Source: Certhia americana
Lineage: Eukaryota; Chordata; Aves; Passeriformes; Certhiidae
NCBI GenBank assembly: GCA_018697195.1
Contig: CM031857.1
Coordinates: 63,591,698 to 63,655,697 of the forward strand
Reading direction: 5' to 3'
Length of the DNA stretch: 64,000 bases
The position numbers and the translations under genes are program-made. Below the pieces are notes generated by a model. The model had not been told where the DNA came from, did not search any database, and worked only from the letters and a program-made list of their open reading frames with translations. Of this stretch, positions 63,855 through 64,000 are shown piece after piece (position 1 is the first letter of the stretch; each line of letters starts with the position of its first letter).

Positions 63855-64000
63855 TATGATTAAGATGATGGTGAAAAGTTTAGAGGACACCAAGTTAATG
63901 TTAACTTTACAGAAAAGGGTGATGTATTTCACTTTGATACTTTAAAATAATGGACAAAGGATGGTGGAAAAAGCTGTATGGGAGGAGGTTGATGCTGTCA
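63855..64000 (+). mobile_element. Possible old CR1-type RT fragment at window edge
   Basis: The plus-strand stretch gtttagaggacaccaagtta (near 63878-63897) resembles the coding stretch for the FADDTKL box of CR1-type reverse transcriptase (here read as LEDTKL). About 45 bases later the words gatactttaaa and tggacaaaggat fit the DRLxxWAKxW-type segment that follows. Diverged with stops, and cut by the window edge. Confidence 0.35.

Overview
The window is vertebrate, almost certainly avian, nuclear DNA. It is AT-rich and its readable interspersed repeats are CR1 LINEs (the dominant bird retrotransposon) and bird-type ERVL-like LTR sequences. Microsatellites and poly(A)/poly(T) tracts fill much of the rest. 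I found no intact protein-coding gene, no rRNA or tRNA gene and no CpG-island promoter. The open reading frames present are mostly short, low-complexity, or decayed transposon coding sequence. The simplest reading is a gene desert or the inside of a very long intron.

Layout. 1-14.2 kb: AT-rich unique DNA with a 9-bp minisatellite at the very edge, homopolymer tracts and one conserved-element-like stretch (4.85-5.27 kb). 14.2-15.2 kb: a possible very old LINE fragment abutting a >500-bp CTTT-type pyrimidine tract. 15.2-22.3 kb: unique DNA, an octamer-bearing ORF region at 16.4-16.8 kb, an AAAT repeat and a TATATG repeat. 22.3-23.4 kb: a minus-strand CR1 split by a second CR1. 23.5-31.8 kb: unique DNA with a strongly pyrimidine-rich strand at 27.5-28.3 kb. 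31.8-34.5 kb: three CR1 pieces, the last split by a solo LTR with perfect 5-bp target duplications. 34.5-41.6 kb: unique DNA. 41.6-43.8 kb: a GC-rich block, a CR1 endonuclease-domain fragment and a CR1 3' end. 43.8-54.6 kb: unique DNA with one CR1 (51.4-51.95 kb), an exon-like ORF (48.9-49.1 kb) and a 19-bp hairpin (53.35 kb). 54.67-57.39 kb: the 3' half of a minus-strand ERVL-like provirus (LTR plus broken integrase and reverse transcriptase). 57.4-64 kb: unique DNA with a conserved-element candidate near 58 kb, a CA/TA repeat, a G14 run and possibly the start of another old CR1 at the right edge.

No genes here can be shown to work together. The biology visible is transposon history: at least two nested insertions give relative ages (host CR1 older than inserted CR1; host CR1 older than the solo LTR). 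The most useful follow-ups are alignment to other bird genomes, to test the conserved-element candidates and the exon-like ORF, and a repeat-library search for the unclassified GC-rich block and hairpin. All family assignments were made by eye, without database searches.
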